Positions 44,077 through 54,079 of a stretch of 64,000 nt of DNA are shown piece after piece (the stretch's first letter is position 1; every line of letters starts with the position of its first letter). A program made the translations under genes and the position numbers. The stretch spans positions 3,976,780-4,040,779 of the forward strand of contig NZ_JH600070.1 in the NCBI RefSeq assembly GCF_000245015.1, read 5' to 3'. The stretch comes from Beggiatoa alba B18LD. GTDB lineage: Bacteria > Pseudomonadota > Gammaproteobacteria > Beggiatoales > Beggiatoaceae. The notes under the pieces are model-generated. The model was not told where the DNA came from and ran no database searches. It saw nothing but the letters and a program-made list of their open reading frames with translations.

Positions 44077-44640
44077 ATGCTAGAAACTATTAATCTGACC
44101 AATCATTTTTTGATTGCGATGCCTAACCTAGCAGACCCTAATTTTTATCAGACCGTTACCTATATTTGTAATCATACTGCAGACGGTGCAATGGGCATCA
44201 TTATCAATCGTCCGATTTTAGATGTGGATTTAGGTGATGTTTTACGCCATATGACGATTACTGTAACCGACCACTCTTCTGTGTTTTTACCTGTTTTTGA
44301 AGGGGGGCCTGTGCAGCGTGAACGCGGTTTTGTTTTACACAGTCCTGTTGGTAGTTGGGATTCTATGTTGACCGTTGGAGAGTTAGGGATTACAACTTCT
44401 CGAGATATTTTAACCGCTATTGCTAAAGGGGATGGCCCTAAACAGGTGTTAATTGCGTTAGGTTATGCAGGCTGGGCTGCTGGGCAGTTGGAAAAAGAGT
44501 TGTTATCTAATGCGTGGCTCATTATTCCCGCTGATAACAATATTATTTTTAATACTCCCCCTGAAAAACGTTGGAAAGCAGCAGCGAGTAAATTAGGGAT
44601 TGATTTAAATCTCTTATCCAGTGAAGCAGGTCACGGCTAA
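44077..44640 (+). CDS. YqgE/AlgH family protein
   Basis: 187 aa from ATG 44077 (MLETINLTNHFLIAMPNL), matching the family start; an in-frame TTG 30 bases earlier is less likely. The YqgE/AlgH signature MPNLADPNFYQTVTYICNH and GAMGIIINRPI, then FEGGPVQRERGFVLHS and ALGYAGWAAGQLEKEL, is complete. In pseudomonads AlgH affects alginate and stress gene expression; the biochemical role is unknown. It sits between tonB and ruvX, 17 bp before ruvX. Confidence 0.95.
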   Translation: MLETINLTNHFLIAMPNLADPNFYQTVTYICNHTADGAMGIIINRPILDVDLGDVLRHMTITVTDHSSVFLPVFEGGPVQRERGFVLHSPVGSWDSMLTVGELGITTSRDILTAIAKGDGPKQVLIALGYAGWAAGQLEKELLSNAWLIIPADNNIIFNTPPEKRWKAAASKLGIDLNLLSSEAGHG

Positions 44641-44657
44641 ACTAAATCGGCAAGGTC

Positions 44658-45110
44658 ATGAGTACAAATCGTTATTTAACGGTATTAGGGTTTGATTATG
44701 GCTCGCGACGGATTGGGATTGCTGTGGGGCAAACCTTCACTGCTTCCGCACGTCCGTTAAAAGTCATTGCTTGCGATAAATTTAACGCGCCTGATTGGGC
44801 AAGTATTCATGCAGTGATTCAAGAATGGTCACCGCAACGCTTGGTTGTTGGTGTGCCCTATACCTTAAATGGTGCAGAAACAGAAACAACATTGGCTGCT
44901 CGTCACTTTAGCGAAGCCTTACAAGCGCGGTATAATCTGCCAGTCGATTTGATTGATGAAACCCTTTCTTCTATCGCTGCTGAACAAGCTATTAGTGAAC
45001 GCTTTTCTGCAAAGAGTAAAAGTAAAGCCAAGCCTGCACTTGATGCGGTTGCCGCACAGGTGATTTTAGAAACATGGTTTGCAGAATACGCTAACACGGA
45101 ATCATTGTGA
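44658..45110 (+). CDS. ruvX: Holliday junction resolvase RuvX / pre-16S nuclease YqgF
   Basis: 150-aa RNase H-fold nuclease implicated in 16S rRNA 5' maturation. The active-site aspartate lies in LGFDYGSRRIGIAVG; VVGVPYTLNGAETET and LIDETLSSIAAEQ provide further acidic residues, and the last acidic site is in KSKAKPALDAVAAQVILE. Normal length. Its stop codon is immediately followed by the pyrB ATG. Overlap and order with yqgE and pyrB match Pseudomonas. Confidence 0.95.
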   Translation: MSTNRYLTVLGFDYGSRRIGIAVGQTFTASARPLKVIACDKFNAPDWASIHAVIQEWSPQRLVVGVPYTLNGAETETTLAARHFSEALQARYNLPVDLIDETLSSIAAEQAISERFSAKSKSKAKPALDAVAAQVILETWFAEYANTESL

Positions 45111-46079
45111 ATGAATGCAATACAATTAGATAAAAATGGGCGTTTAAAACACTTCTTAGGTATTGAAGGGTTAAAACGGGAGTTATTGCTCGAGATTTTA
45201 GATAACGCCGCTTTTTTTGCAGGCTTAGGCGAGCAAATTATTAAAAAAATTCCGTTGTTAAATGGTAAAACCATTATTAACTTATTTTTTGAACCCAGTA
45301 CGCGCACGCGCACGACCTTTGAATTAGCGGCAAAACGTTTATCCGCTGATATTTTAAATTTTAATATCAGTGCTTCGTCAACCAGTAAGGGCGAGACCCT
45401 GATTGATATGTTGCACAATTTAGAAGCCATGCACTGCGATATGTTTGTGGTACGTCACGACCAAGCAGGGGCAGCGCATTTTATTGCCCAGCATGTTTCC
45501 CCACATATCAGTATTGTCAATGCTGGGGATGGACGGCACGAACACCCAACCCAAGCGATGTTAGACATGTTTACCATTCGTAAACATAAAGGCGATTTCA
45601 CGCAATTACGGGTGGCGATTGTTGGCGATATTTTACATTCACGGGTTGCCCGCTCAGAAATTCATGCGTTAAATACTTTAGGCGTTGCTGAAGTGCGTGT
45701 CGTAGGCCCTAAAACCTTAATCCCGAAAAATATTCAGCCATTAGGCGTGAAAGTGTTTCACAATTTGCGCGAAGGGCTAAAAGATGTCGATGTCATCATC
45801 ATGTTACGTCTGCAAAAAGAGCGGATGCAAAGCGCGTTACTGCCCAGTGAACATGAATACTTTCAATATTACGGTTTAACAGAAGAAGATGTCGACGTTG
45901 CCCATCCTGATGCGATTGTCATGCACCCCGGACCGATTAATCGCGGGGTTGAAATTGCCTCATCGGTTGCAGATGGTGGACGCTCCGTGATTTTGCAACA
46001 AGTGAGTAATGGGATTGCGGTGCGTATGGCAATTATGGCGATGACCTTAGGGGCGATGAATAAAGAATTTCGCTTTTAA
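45111..46079 (+). CDS. pyrB: Aspartate carbamoyltransferase catalytic subunit
   Basis: 322 aa, second step of pyrimidine synthesis in the cytosol. Carbamoyl-phosphate site [18 protein letters not shown] and aspartate-site segments [32 protein letters not shown] and [12 protein letters not shown] are all present. It starts directly at the ruvX stop codon. No pyrI regulatory gene or dihydroorotase-like pyrC' follows; the next gene is epmB 59 bp later. Unusually, therefore, the catalytic subunit is alone, as in some class B/C arrangements. Confidence 0.96.
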   Translation: MNAIQLDKNGRLKHFLGIEGLKRELLLEILDNAAFFAGLGEQIIKKIPLLNGKTIINLFFEPSTRTRTTFELAAKRLSADILNFNISASSTSKGETLIDMLHNLEAMHCDMFVVRHDQAGAAHFIAQHVSPHISIVNAGDGRHEHPTQAMLDMFTIRKHKGDFTQLRVAIVGDILHSRVARSEIHALNTLGVAEVRVVGPKTLIPKNIQPLGVKVFHNLREGLKDVDVIIMLRLQKERMQSALLPSEHEYFQYYGLTEEDVDVAHPDAIVMHPGPINRGVEIASSVADGGRSVILQQVSNGIAVRMAIMAMTLGAMNKEFRF

Positions 46080-46138
46080 CCCATGGTTATTATGATAAAT
46101 TTGCGTAGTTTTGTTAGTTGGGTGATAGAGCTGTTTTT

Positions 46139-47140
46139 ATGATGACTCCTTTAACGCTTGTACATGATTTTCCCCAAAATACTTGGCAAACTGCGCTACA
46201 GCAAGCGATTCGTGACCCTGCGATTTTACTAAAACAACTCGATTTACCCCTTAGCCTGTTAAATCAAGTTTATAACCCTGCCCGTTTTGCTTTACGTGTT
46301 CCACAAGGCTACGTTGCCAGAATGCGCAAGGCTGACCCGCATGACCCTTTATTGCGCCAAGTCTTACCATTAGTCGCAGAACAAGAAAATATTGCAGGGT
46401 TTGTACTAGACCCAGTTGGCGACCACATTGCCGAAAAACATGCAGGGCTATTGCATAAATATCAAGGGCGTGTCTTACTCGTCACGACAGGCGCATGTGC
46501 GATACACTGCCGTTATTGCTTTCGCCAACACTTTGCCTATGGGGATGCTCACCCTTTACAATCGCCCGCCGTTTGGGATTATTTACAACGCCATACGGAT
46601 ATTAAAGAAGTCATTTTAAGCGGTGGAGACCCGCTTACCCTCAGTGATAAACGTTTAACAGACTGTATTCAACGGTTAGCCAGCTTGTCCCATATTCAAC
46701 GCCTCCGCATCCATAGCCGTTTACCAGTTGTCTTGCCTGAACGTATTACCCCTGAGTTATTGCAACTACTGACACAAAGCCGCTTACAACCTGTGTTAGT
46801 CATCCACAGCAATCATCCAAATGAATTAGATACAACCGTCGTTACTGCGTTAAAACAACTCGCGGATGCAGGTATCAGCTTATTAAACCAAGCGGTTTTA
46901 TTAAAAGGGGTTAATGATAACATTGCAACCCTTGTCCAATTAAGCGAAGCGTTATTTCAGGCGCGTGTCATGCCTTACTATTTAAACTTATTAGACCGCA
47001 CACAAGGCACAGCACATTTTGAAGTAAACTTAAGCACTGCCCAACATCTTTTAGAAGGGTTGCGCCGTCAATTATCAGGTTATTTAGTGCCGAAATTAGT
47101 CCAAGAAATTGCGGGCGCACCTTATAAAGTCCCTGTCTAG
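46139..47140 (+). CDS. epmB: EF-P beta-lysylation protein EpmB (KamA-like radical SAM)
   Basis: 333 aa from ATG 46139; the frame upstream has no good start. The radical SAM cluster is CAIHCRYCFRQHF, preceded by the glycine-rich HKYQGRVLLVTTGA and followed by VILSGGDPLTL and LPVVLPERITPEL, as in EpmB rather than clostridial lysine 2,3-aminomutase. Together with EpmA it puts (R)-beta-lysine on elongation factor P. Neither efp nor epmA is in the window. The last residues contain the PLP-region tail common to the family. Confidence 0.93.
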   Translation: MMTPLTLVHDFPQNTWQTALQQAIRDPAILLKQLDLPLSLLNQVYNPARFALRVPQGYVARMRKADPHDPLLRQVLPLVAEQENIAGFVLDPVGDHIAEKHAGLLHKYQGRVLLVTTGACAIHCRYCFRQHFAYGDAHPLQSPAVWDYLQRHTDIKEVILSGGDPLTLSDKRLTDCIQRLASLSHIQRLRIHSRLPVVLPERITPELLQLLTQSRLQPVLVIHSNHPNELDTTVVTALKQLADAGISLLNQAVLLKGVNDNIATLVQLSEALFQARVMPYYLNLLDRTQGTAHFEVNLSTAQHLLEGLRRQLSGYLVPKLVQEIAGAPYKVPV

Positions 47141-47374
47141 TCCAAGACTCACGCGGTATGATTAAACATCCTCAGATGAGGAAACCTTGATTAAGCGGTT
47201 ATATTGCATTACGTTGTTAGCCCATTAATCCCTGCCACAGTGCCCATTTGCGCGACAAAGTGGATAGAAAACACAGGATAAAATAAAGGGATACAATAAT
47301 ATGCTGTACCACATGAATCAAGTCACAATAATTCTATTATCACATTAAAATGAACGATTTAAGGTAATTTCAAA

Positions 47375-47914
47375 GTGTCTGCCGAATTCAAACAACATAA
47401 TAATATTTTTTTAGTCGGTCTAATGGGGGTCGGAAAAACAACGATTGGACGACAACTTGCGACCGCTTTAGACGTGCCTTTTAAAGACAGTGATAAAGAA
47501 ATCGAAGAACGCACAGGCGCGTCAGTCTCTCTGATATTTGAAGTCGAAGGCGAAGCAGGTTTTCGCAAGCGTGAAACTGCCATGATTGCAGAATTAACCG
47601 CTCAAAAAGGCATTGTACTGGCAACAGGTGGCGGGGCGATTTTGAGCGAAGAAAATCGTAAATGTTTACAAGACCGTGGCTTAGTTGTCTATTTACACGC
47701 CTCTGTTGACGAACTCTTTCGCCGTACCTCCCACAGTCGCAACCGTCCCTTACTAGAAACGGCAAACCCCCGTGAACGGCTAGAAACGCTCTTTAATGAA
47801 CGTCATCCTTTTTACAAATCTATTGCAGATTTAGTTGTTGATACCGAACATCATACGGTAAAACAAGTTGTTAAATACATTTTAAAGCGTGTAGACCCCA
47901 GCAAAGACTTATGA
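47375..47914 (+). CDS. aroK: Shikimate kinase
   Basis: 179 aa, GTG start. ATP-dependent phosphorylation of shikimate in the aromatic pathway. Walker [19 protein letters not shown], substrate motif [13 protein letters not shown] and the [13 protein letters not shown] loop are present, as are the LID arginines in [11 protein letters not shown]. The ATGA overlap with aroB shows coupling. An upstream AAGG lies about ten bases from the GTG. Confidence 0.96.
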   Translation: MSAEFKQHNNIFLVGLMGVGKTTIGRQLATALDVPFKDSDKEIEERTGASVSLIFEVEGEAGFRKRETAMIAELTAQKGIVLATGGGAILSEENRKCLQDRGLVVYLHASVDELFRRTSHSRNRPLLETANPRERLETLFNERHPFYKSIADLVVDTEHHTVKQVVKYILKRVDPSKDL

Positions 47915-49002
47915 AAACAGTAACCGTTAATTTAGGTGAGCGCAGCTACCCGATTTTTATTGGACAAGGTTTATTAGGCAATCCTGAATTTGTTCAGCCT
48001 TATATTCAAGGTAAACAAGTGATGATAGTCAGCAATGAAACTGTCTCACCGTTATACCTAGAAAAAATTCTCCCTGCCTTTCAAGGGCTGAATATTGAAG
48101 CAGTGATATTACCTGATGGTGAACAATACAAAACCTTAGAGGTTTTAAATCAAATCTTTGATGGCTTACTGGGCGCGAAATTTGACCGTCAAGCGACACT
48201 GGTCGCGCTTGGTGGTGGCGTGGTTGGCGATATGACAGGCTTTGCTGCCGCCTGCTATCAACGCGGTGTTGAGTTTATTCAAATCCCAACGACATTATTG
48301 GCTCAAGTTGATTCTTCTGTTGGTGGAAAAACAGGGGTTAATCATGCATTAGGTAAAAACATGATTGGCGCGTTTCACCAACCGCAATGCGTCATTGTTG
48401 ATACCGACACGCTAAACACCCTCCCCGACCGCGAATTAAGCGCAGGACTGGCAGAAGTTATTAAATACGGTTTAATTGACGACTTAGAATTTTTAGACTG
48501 GTTAGAAACCAATATCGATGCACTCATAAAACGCGACCCAGAAGCCCTAAATTATGCGATTGCCCGCTCTTGTCAAAACAAAGCCCGCATTGTCAGCCTA
48601 GACGAAAAAGAATCAGGTGTTCGCGCACTTTTAAACTTAGGACACACCTTTGGTCATGCCATAGAAACAGGTATGGGCTACGGGACTTATTTACACGGCG
48701 AAGCGATAGCAGTCGGCATGGTATTAGCGGCACAACTTTCACAAGCCATGGATTGGCTCAGTCAAGAAGACGTGCAACGGGTTGTCCGTCTGCTTAAACG
48801 CTGTCATCTCCCGACCACCATTCCAAGCACAATGACGGCTGACGATATGTGGCAACGGATGCAAGTTGATAAAAAAGCCCGTGATGGCAAAGTCCGCCTA
48901 GTCTTAATGCAAAAATTGGGATTATCTTTACTGACCGATCAATACGACCTTACCCAATTACATCAAGTGCTTACCTTAGGTCAGCAGGAGATGACAACAT
49001 GA
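47911..49002 (+). CDS. aroB: 3-dehydroquinate synthase
   Basis: 363-aa NAD- and zinc-dependent enzyme forming 3-dehydroquinate from DAHP. Motifs [51 protein letters not shown] and zinc ligands in [16 protein letters not shown] are intact. It overlaps aroK by four bases and dgt by four bases, so the three are translationally coupled. It is the normal length for proteobacteria. Confidence 0.97.
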   Translation: MKTVTVNLGERSYPIFIGQGLLGNPEFVQPYIQGKQVMIVSNETVSPLYLEKILPAFQGLNIEAVILPDGEQYKTLEVLNQIFDGLLGAKFDRQATLVALGGGVVGDMTGFAAACYQRGVEFIQIPTTLLAQVDSSVGGKTGVNHALGKNMIGAFHQPQCVIVDTDTLNTLPDRELSAGLAEVIKYGLIDDLEFLDWLETNIDALIKRDPEALNYAIARSCQNKARIVSLDEKESGVRALLNLGHTFGHAIETGMGYGTYLHGEAIAVGMVLAAQLSQAMDWLSQEDVQRVVRLLKRCHLPTTIPSTMTADDMWQRMQVDKKARDGKVRLVLMQKLGLSLLTDQYDLTQLHQVLTLGQQEMTT

Positions 49003-50171
49003 TATTTAATAAAGGTTCTCTGGCTAGTTACGCGGCACATGAAAACCTTTCATTGGGACGACAACATCTTGAAGCAGCTTCACAATATCGTAGTGAATAC
49101 CAACGTGATAGAGATAGAATTATTCATTCTGCTGCTTTTCGACGCTTAGAATATAAAACCCAAGTTTTTGTCAATCACGAAGGCGACTTATTTCGTACCC
49201 GTCTAACCCATTCCCTCGAAGTTGCACAACTGAGCCGTACCGTTGCCCGCTGTTTGGAACTGAATGAAGACTTAACCGAAGCCATTGCCCTTGCGCATGA
49301 TATTGGTCATACCCCGTTTGGACATGCAGGACAAGACGCATTAAATTACTGTATGAAACCATTCGGCGGGTTTGAACATAATTTACAAGCCCTACGAATT
49401 GTTGATGAATTAGAAGACCACTATCCCGCTTTTCGTGGCTTAAATCTCACCTTTGAAGTACGCGAAGGGATTCTAAAACATTGCTCGTCCAGACAAGCAA
49501 AACTCTTAGGCAATGTCGCCTCACGCTTTCTGCATGAACCCTACACCCAACCCAGTTTAGAGGCACAAGTCGCAAATTTATGCGATGAAATTGCTTACAA
49601 CAATCATGATATTGATGACGCATTACGGGCAAATTTAGTCACCGTGCAACAATTGCGGGAACAACGTTTATTTAATGACCATTACACAGATACCATGATG
49701 CAATGGTCATCCTTATCACAACGGCGCATTATTCATGAAACCATACGCCGTATGATAGGGGAACAAATTGCAAATCTGATTGAAACCAGCTCGACGCAAT
49801 TAGAAACTTTACAACCAAAAAATATCGATGAAGTGAGAGCACGTGAAGAATCTATGCTCACCATGAGCGCGGGCATGTATGAAAAACACTTAGAATTAAA
49901 ACAATTTTTACGTAAGCAAATGTATCAACATTATCGTGTGCAACGCATGGCATTTAAAGCCCGTCGCGTTATCGATGGCTTATTTGAAGCCTTTAATAAT
50001 GATGCACGTTTATTGCCCCACACCGTACAATTAGAAGTACAACGCTTACAAGAAATATCTGGCAATGACGCAGGACGCGCCCGCGCAGTAGCAGATTACA
50101 TTGCAGGCATGACCGACCGCTATGCCATTGCAGAATATCAACGGTTATATAACCCAATAGAATTACCGTAA
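48999..50171 (+). CDS. Deoxyguanosinetriphosphate triphosphohydrolase-like protein
   Basis: 390-aa HD-domain dNTPase. The metal-binding H-HD-D pattern is visible in [14 protein letters not shown] and [19 protein letters not shown], with [15 protein letters not shown] supplying the last aspartate. It belongs to the Dgt-like type found downstream of aroB in many gammaproteobacteria; these hydrolyse dNTPs to nucleoside and triphosphate. The N-terminus carries the typical [20 protein letters not shown]. It overlaps aroB by four bases and ends the operon. Confidence 0.94.
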   Translation: MIFNKGSLASYAAHENLSLGRQHLEAASQYRSEYQRDRDRIIHSAAFRRLEYKTQVFVNHEGDLFRTRLTHSLEVAQLSRTVARCLELNEDLTEAIALAHDIGHTPFGHAGQDALNYCMKPFGGFEHNLQALRIVDELEDHYPAFRGLNLTFEVREGILKHCSSRQAKLLGNVASRFLHEPYTQPSLEAQVANLCDEIAYNNHDIDDALRANLVTVQQLREQRLFNDHYTDTMMQWSSLSQRRIIHETIRRMIGEQIANLIETSSTQLETLQPKNIDEVRAREESMLTMSAGMYEKHLELKQFLRKQMYQHYRVQRMAFKARRVIDGLFEAFNNDARLLPHTVQLEVQRLQEISGNDAGRARAVADYIAGMTDRYAIAEYQRLYNPIELP

Positions 50172-50256
50172 CGCAAAAAATTTACTACAAAAGCGATATA
50201 AATCAACCAATCATTTACATCGCCTACCCCTTTCAACCGTGTTTCGGAATCAATGA

Positions 50257-51228
50257 ATGATGGATGCAAACGCATTTAAAACCCTACGCCAGCAATTAGG
50301 ACAGCAGGTTATCGGACAACATCATTTGATTAACAGCATGTTAATCGCGTTACTCAGTGACGGACATATTTTAGTTGAAGGAATGCCAGGGCTTGCAAAA
50401 ACAACCGCTGTGAAAAGTTTAGCGACAGCTATCGAGGGAGAATTTCATCGGATTCAATTCACCCCTGATTTACTACCCGCCGACCTAGTTGGAACAGATA
50501 TTTATCAACAAGAAACGGGCGAATTTACCTTTCGTGCAGGCCCTTTATTTCATCATGTTTTACTGGCGGATGAAATCAACCGCGCCCCCCCAAAAGTACA
50601 ATCCGCATTGCTTGAAGCGATGGCAGAACGTCAAATTACAGTCGGACAAACAACTTACCCATTGCCCAAATTGTTCATGGTCTTAGCCACCCAAAACCCC
50701 ATTGAACACGAAGGGACTTATACACTACCTGAAGCCCAACTCGACCGCTTTTTACTCTACGTAAAAGTCAGCTATCCCAGCCGTGAAGAAGAATTAGCCA
50801 TCCTAGCATTACACGAACCCAACACGCCCCCCACAGAAAATTTACCCAACACCACACCCAGCTATCATTTAAGTCAAGCCGATGTACTTGCCGCACGTGA
50901 AGCAGTAGGACAAGTGTATATAGACCCCCGTTTAAAAGAATATATTGTCGACATTATCCGTGCTAGTCGTGCTCCTGCTGCTTATGACAAAGATTTGCAA
51001 CGTTGGCAACGATTTGGCGCATCTCCACGGGCAAGTATCGCGCTGGTACGCTGTGCACGGGCTTACGCATGGCTATCAGGTGAGTCCCATGTAACCCCAC
51101 AACATATACAAACCGTCTTACCCGATATATTACGACATCGCTTATTACTATCTTTTGAAGCAGAAGCCGATGCCATTTCGCCCGATATATTTATTGAACG
51201 TTTATTACGTGTTGTTGGCGTGCCGTAA
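50257..51228 (+). CDS. MoxR-family AAA+ ATPase
   Basis: 323 aa. Walker A GMPGLAKTTAVKSLA, Walker B HVLLADEINRAPPKVQSALL, the insertion helix ERQITVGQTTYPLP and sensor 1 VLATQNPIEHEGTYTLPEAQ are characteristic of MoxR. The family acts as chaperone or maturation ATPases together with VWA proteins. Unlike many genomes, no DUF58 or VWA gene is adjacent; a VWA gene (26116) and an RDD gene (24941) lie 24 kb away. Monocistronic by spacing, with a repeat-derived hairpin after the stop. Confidence 0.93.
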   Translation: MMDANAFKTLRQQLGQQVIGQHHLINSMLIALLSDGHILVEGMPGLAKTTAVKSLATAIEGEFHRIQFTPDLLPADLVGTDIYQQETGEFTFRAGPLFHHVLLADEINRAPPKVQSALLEAMAERQITVGQTTYPLPKLFMVLATQNPIEHEGTYTLPEAQLDRFLLYVKVSYPSREEELAILALHEPNTPPTENLPNTTPSYHLSQADVLAAREAVGQVYIDPRLKEYIVDIIRASRAPAAYDKDLQRWQRFGASPRASIALVRCARAYAWLSGESHVTPQHIQTVLPDILRHRLLLSFEAEADAISPDIFIERLLRVVGVP

Positions 51229-51231
51229 AAC

Positions 51232-51268
51232 AAAAAAGACCTGCTAGGTTTTTAAACCCTAGCAGGTC
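51232..51268 (-). terminator. Repeat-borne terminator of the GGDEF gene
   Basis: GACCTGCTAGGttttTAAA / CCCTAGCAGGTC stem (51238-51268) with a T run on the minus strand (51232-51237). It lies 22 bp after the GGDEF gene stop and between convergent genes. It is an isolated copy of the family-B palindrome with no family-B ends. Confidence 0.75.
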
Positions 51269-51290
51269 TCTATCATTATCTATAAAACAA

Positions 51291-52733
51291 CTATTCCACT
51301 GTATCGTTCATCAATTGAATAACAATTCGATTTCGTCCTGTCTCTTTCGCCTGATATAACGCCTCATCCGCTGTTTTAATCAGCAACAACATCGATAAAT
51401 GACGATTCGGATAAACATTTGCAATACCAATACTTAAGGTAACAAAAGGTTGCACTTGAGAAGCCCGATGTGGCAATTGCAAGGCTTTCACCGCATCAGC
51501 GATATTCACCGCAACCGTTTTTGCCCCTTCAGTATCTGTATTCGGCAAAATCACGGCAAACTCTTCCCCCCCATAACGAGCGACTAAATCAGCAGGACGT
51601 TTAACAGCCTGACTCATGGCTTTAGCAACCTGTTGCAAACATTCATCGCCTGCCTGATGTCCGTAATTATCGTTATAAGGTTTAAAGTAATCTACATCAC
51701 ATAAAATCAATGATAACGGTGAATTATCTCGAGTTGCTCGTCGCCATTCTTGATCTAAATACTCATCAAAACGCCGTCGATTTGCTAATTGCGTTAACCC
51801 ATCTAAACTGGCGAGCCGTTGCAATTCTTGATTAGCTTTTGCTAATTCTGCTTCTGCTTTGCGTCGCTCTTGAATTTCCTGCGCGAGCAATGCATTCATA
51901 CGCAATGCGGCATCCTTCGCCTCACGCTCTTGGGCTAAACGAATACGCTCCGCCTCAGCTAATTTGCGTTGGCTAATATCTTGAAAAACAGCAATGGCAT
52001 ATAAAATTTCCTGTTTTTCATTAAAAATAGGCGTTGCCCACACTTCTAAAGGCAATAAACCATCTGCTAATTGAATTTCTAAATCGTCAATATGTACCTG
52101 TTCACCCTGCAACGCGAGGAGTAAAGGCTGTTCAGCGTGAGGATAGGGAACTGGAACTTGTTGCGCGTTTGCGCGGTATCCTTGAAAAAAGTCTGTTCCT
52201 AAAAAACTAGAATCTTGTTTAAACTCTAAATGTAACGATTTAGCATGAGATTTAGGAAAATAACTTTTATAATCCAATATTTGTGTTACAAGGTTTTGAA
52301 TATAATTAAATTGTCCCTGTGCATCCGCTAACATGGTATTGCCTTCTAATAACTGGCGTGCCATTGCGTTGGCGTAATAAGGCTTATTCTGCGCATCCAC
52401 GACAAATACGCCGACAGGAACTGCTTCTAAAAACTGCGCGAGTTTACGTTCACCTTCCTGCGCAACTGCACGCGCTTGATGCTTTAGTGCGTCAGTTACT
52501 GCATCTGAATGTTCCGTGGTGGTTTCGAGTAAAAGTTCTAAATCCCGTTTATCTTGTAAAACACTTTTAGCACGACGGGCTAAGATATCCTCGATATTAT
52601 CAGAATGACAAACGATAGTTTCTAGCAATAGCTCTAAATCATCGTTTTCCTGCTGTAAAATCTGAACTTCCTCACGTAAACGAGAAAGTTCTTCAAGTAA
52701 GCGGACAAGGTTGGGCAAATGGTCTTGCAACAC
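51291..52733 (-). CDS. PAS-GGDEF diguanylate cyclase
   Basis: 480 aa. The N-terminal coiled coil contains two tandem copies of a roughly 32-residue unit (DLELLLETIVCHSDNIEDI and DLELLLETTTEHSDAVTDA). A PAS domain follows (about 98-262), then a helical linker and a GGDEF domain (about 306-475). The active site GGEEF is at 388-392 and the RPAD I-site (379-382) lies five residues earlier, so it should make c-di-GMP and be product-inhibited. No membrane segment, so cytosolic. The sensory input to PAS is unknown. Confidence 0.93.
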   Translation of the reverse strand: MLQDHLPNLVRLLEELSRLREEVQILQQENDDLELLLETIVCHSDNIEDILARRAKSVLQDKRDLELLLETTTEHSDAVTDALKHQARAVAQEGERKLAQFLEAVPVGVFVVDAQNKPYYANAMARQLLEGNTMLADAQGQFNYIQNLVTQILDYKSYFPKSHAKSLHLEFKQDSSFLGTDFFQGYRANAQQVPVPYPHAEQPLLLALQGEQVHIDDLEIQLADGLLPLEVWATPIFNEKQEILYAIAVFQDISQRKLAEAERIRLAQEREAKDAALRMNALLAQEIQERRKAEAELAKANQELQRLASLDGLTQLANRRRFDEYLDQEWRRATRDNSPLSLILCDVDYFKPYNDNYGHQAGDECLQQVAKAMSQAVKRPADLVARYGGEEFAVILPNTDTEGAKTVAVNIADAVKALQLPHRASQVQPFVTLSIGIANVYPNRHLSMLLLIKTADEALYQAKETGRNRIVIQLMNDTVE

Positions 52734-53041
52734 GTTATTTTCGCAAGGCTAATGAAGAGATAAGGTCAATTAAGTATCTTATACCAAAATTGCGCATTTA
52801 GGGGATACCGTTTGTTACTAATAGCCGAGTAAATTAAGCAAGAATTGTACGCTAATTTTGCGGAAATTTAATGACACTAGTTTTGTCAAAAATCCAGTGC
52901 ATCACAAAATAATTAAGATTTAATTTATTGTAAAATTAATTAGTTATACTTGGTTTTTAACCAATCAGCAACCCTAAAATCGTCAATTATTTTAAAACGG
53001 ATGAATTAGGATTAAGAACGAATCGCATAAAAGGAACGGTG
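52734..53041. other. Divergent promoter region, no clear signals
   Basis: About 308 bp between the divergent GGDEF and quinone oxidoreductase genes. It is AT-rich with no repeat of the window's families, no hairpin of note and no convincing operator. It is assumed to hold both promoters. Confidence 0.5.
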
Positions 53042-54046
53042 ATGGCTGCCTCTCTCACGCATTTAATGAATTACATCAAAGTAAAATCCGCAGGTAGTGC
53101 TGATGAATTAATCTTAGCGCGAGATGCGATTCCACAACCGAAAACAGGCGAAGTACTGATTAAAGTTGTCGCAGCGGGGGTTAATCGCCCCGATGTCTTA
53201 CAGCGTCAAGGCTTATACCCACCACCAGCGGGCGCATCGTCAGTGCTTGGTTTAGAAGTATCGGGGATAATTGTTGCTGTTGGCGAAACAGTAAGCCCAC
53301 AATGGTTAAATAAACCTGTTTGCGCACTACTTAATGGGGGCGGTTACGCTGAATATTGCACAGCAGCCGTCGAATTGTGTTTACCCATTCCTGACGGTAT
53401 GGATTTTATCAGTGCAGCCGCTTTACCTGAAACTTTTTTCACTGTTTGGACGAATGTTTTTGAACGGGCAAAATTACAATCGGGAGAAACGTTTTTAGTA
53501 CATGGTGGTTCAAGTGGCATAGGAACAACCGCAATTCAATTGGCTAAAAGCTTTGGTGCAACCGTGATTGCAACCGCAGGTAATGAGGGAAAATGCCAAG
53601 TTTGCCGCGAATTAGGTGCACATCATGCGATTAATTATCGCACAACGGATTTTGTTGACGTTGTTAAACGTGTTACTCATGGACAAGGGGTTAATGTCAT
53701 TTTAGACATGGTCGGAGGGGATTATATTACCCGCAATTTAAAAGCGTTAGCGTTAGAAGGACGATTAGTGCAAATTGCATTTTTAACAGGAAGCCAGTTA
53801 AACCTTGATTTAATGCCCATCATGATGAAGCGTTTAACCTTAACAGGCTCTACATTGCGTGCTCGTAGCGTGACGCAAAAAGCGCAAATTGCACAGGCTT
53901 TATTACAAAACGTTTGGGCATTATTGGTAAAAGGGCAAGTTAAACCCATTATTTATAAAACGTTTTTACTAGCTCAAGCAGCCGAGGCGCATCGTTTAAT
54001 GGAAAGTAATGAGCATATTGGCAAAATTGTTTTGCAGATGGAATAA
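53042..54046 (+). CDS. NAD(P)H quinone oxidoreductase (PIG3/QOR-like)
   Basis: 334 aa from ATG 53042 with AAGGA ahead. Zinc-less MDR superfamily. N-terminal GroES-like domain with VAAGVNRPDVLQRQGLYPPP, followed by a Rossmann fold with VHGGSSGIGTTAIQLAKSFG and DMVGGDYITRNLKAL. These match the PIG3/TED2-like quinone oxidoreductase group, which reduces quinones using NADPH. Length is standard. It is monocistronic and followed by a family-B element 33 bp later. Confidence 0.93.
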   Translation: MAASLTHLMNYIKVKSAGSADELILARDAIPQPKTGEVLIKVVAAGVNRPDVLQRQGLYPPPAGASSVLGLEVSGIIVAVGETVSPQWLNKPVCALLNGGGYAEYCTAAVELCLPIPDGMDFISAAALPETFFTVWTNVFERAKLQSGETFLVHGGSSGIGTTAIQLAKSFGATVIATAGNEGKCQVCRELGAHHAINYRTTDFVDVVKRVTHGQGVNVILDMVGGDYITRNLKALALEGRLVQIAFLTGSQLNLDLMPIMMKRLTLTGSTLRARSVTQKAQIAQALLQNVWALLVKGQVKPIIYKTFLLAQAAEAHRLMESNEHIGKIVLQME

Positions 54047-54079
54047 AACCGAAAGTTTATGCTTCCAATTATTTATTTT

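Noticed and set aside
44903-45430. 175-codon minus-strand frame
   Set aside because: It overlaps two well-supported genes (ruvX and pyrB) and matches no family.
46139-47140. Catabolic lysine 2,3-aminomutase
   Set aside because: Motif context and length fit EpmB, and no lysine fermentation gene is nearby.
47160-47374. Small CCTCA/TGAGG dyad upstream of aroK as a regulator site
   Set aside because: Too short and without supporting context.
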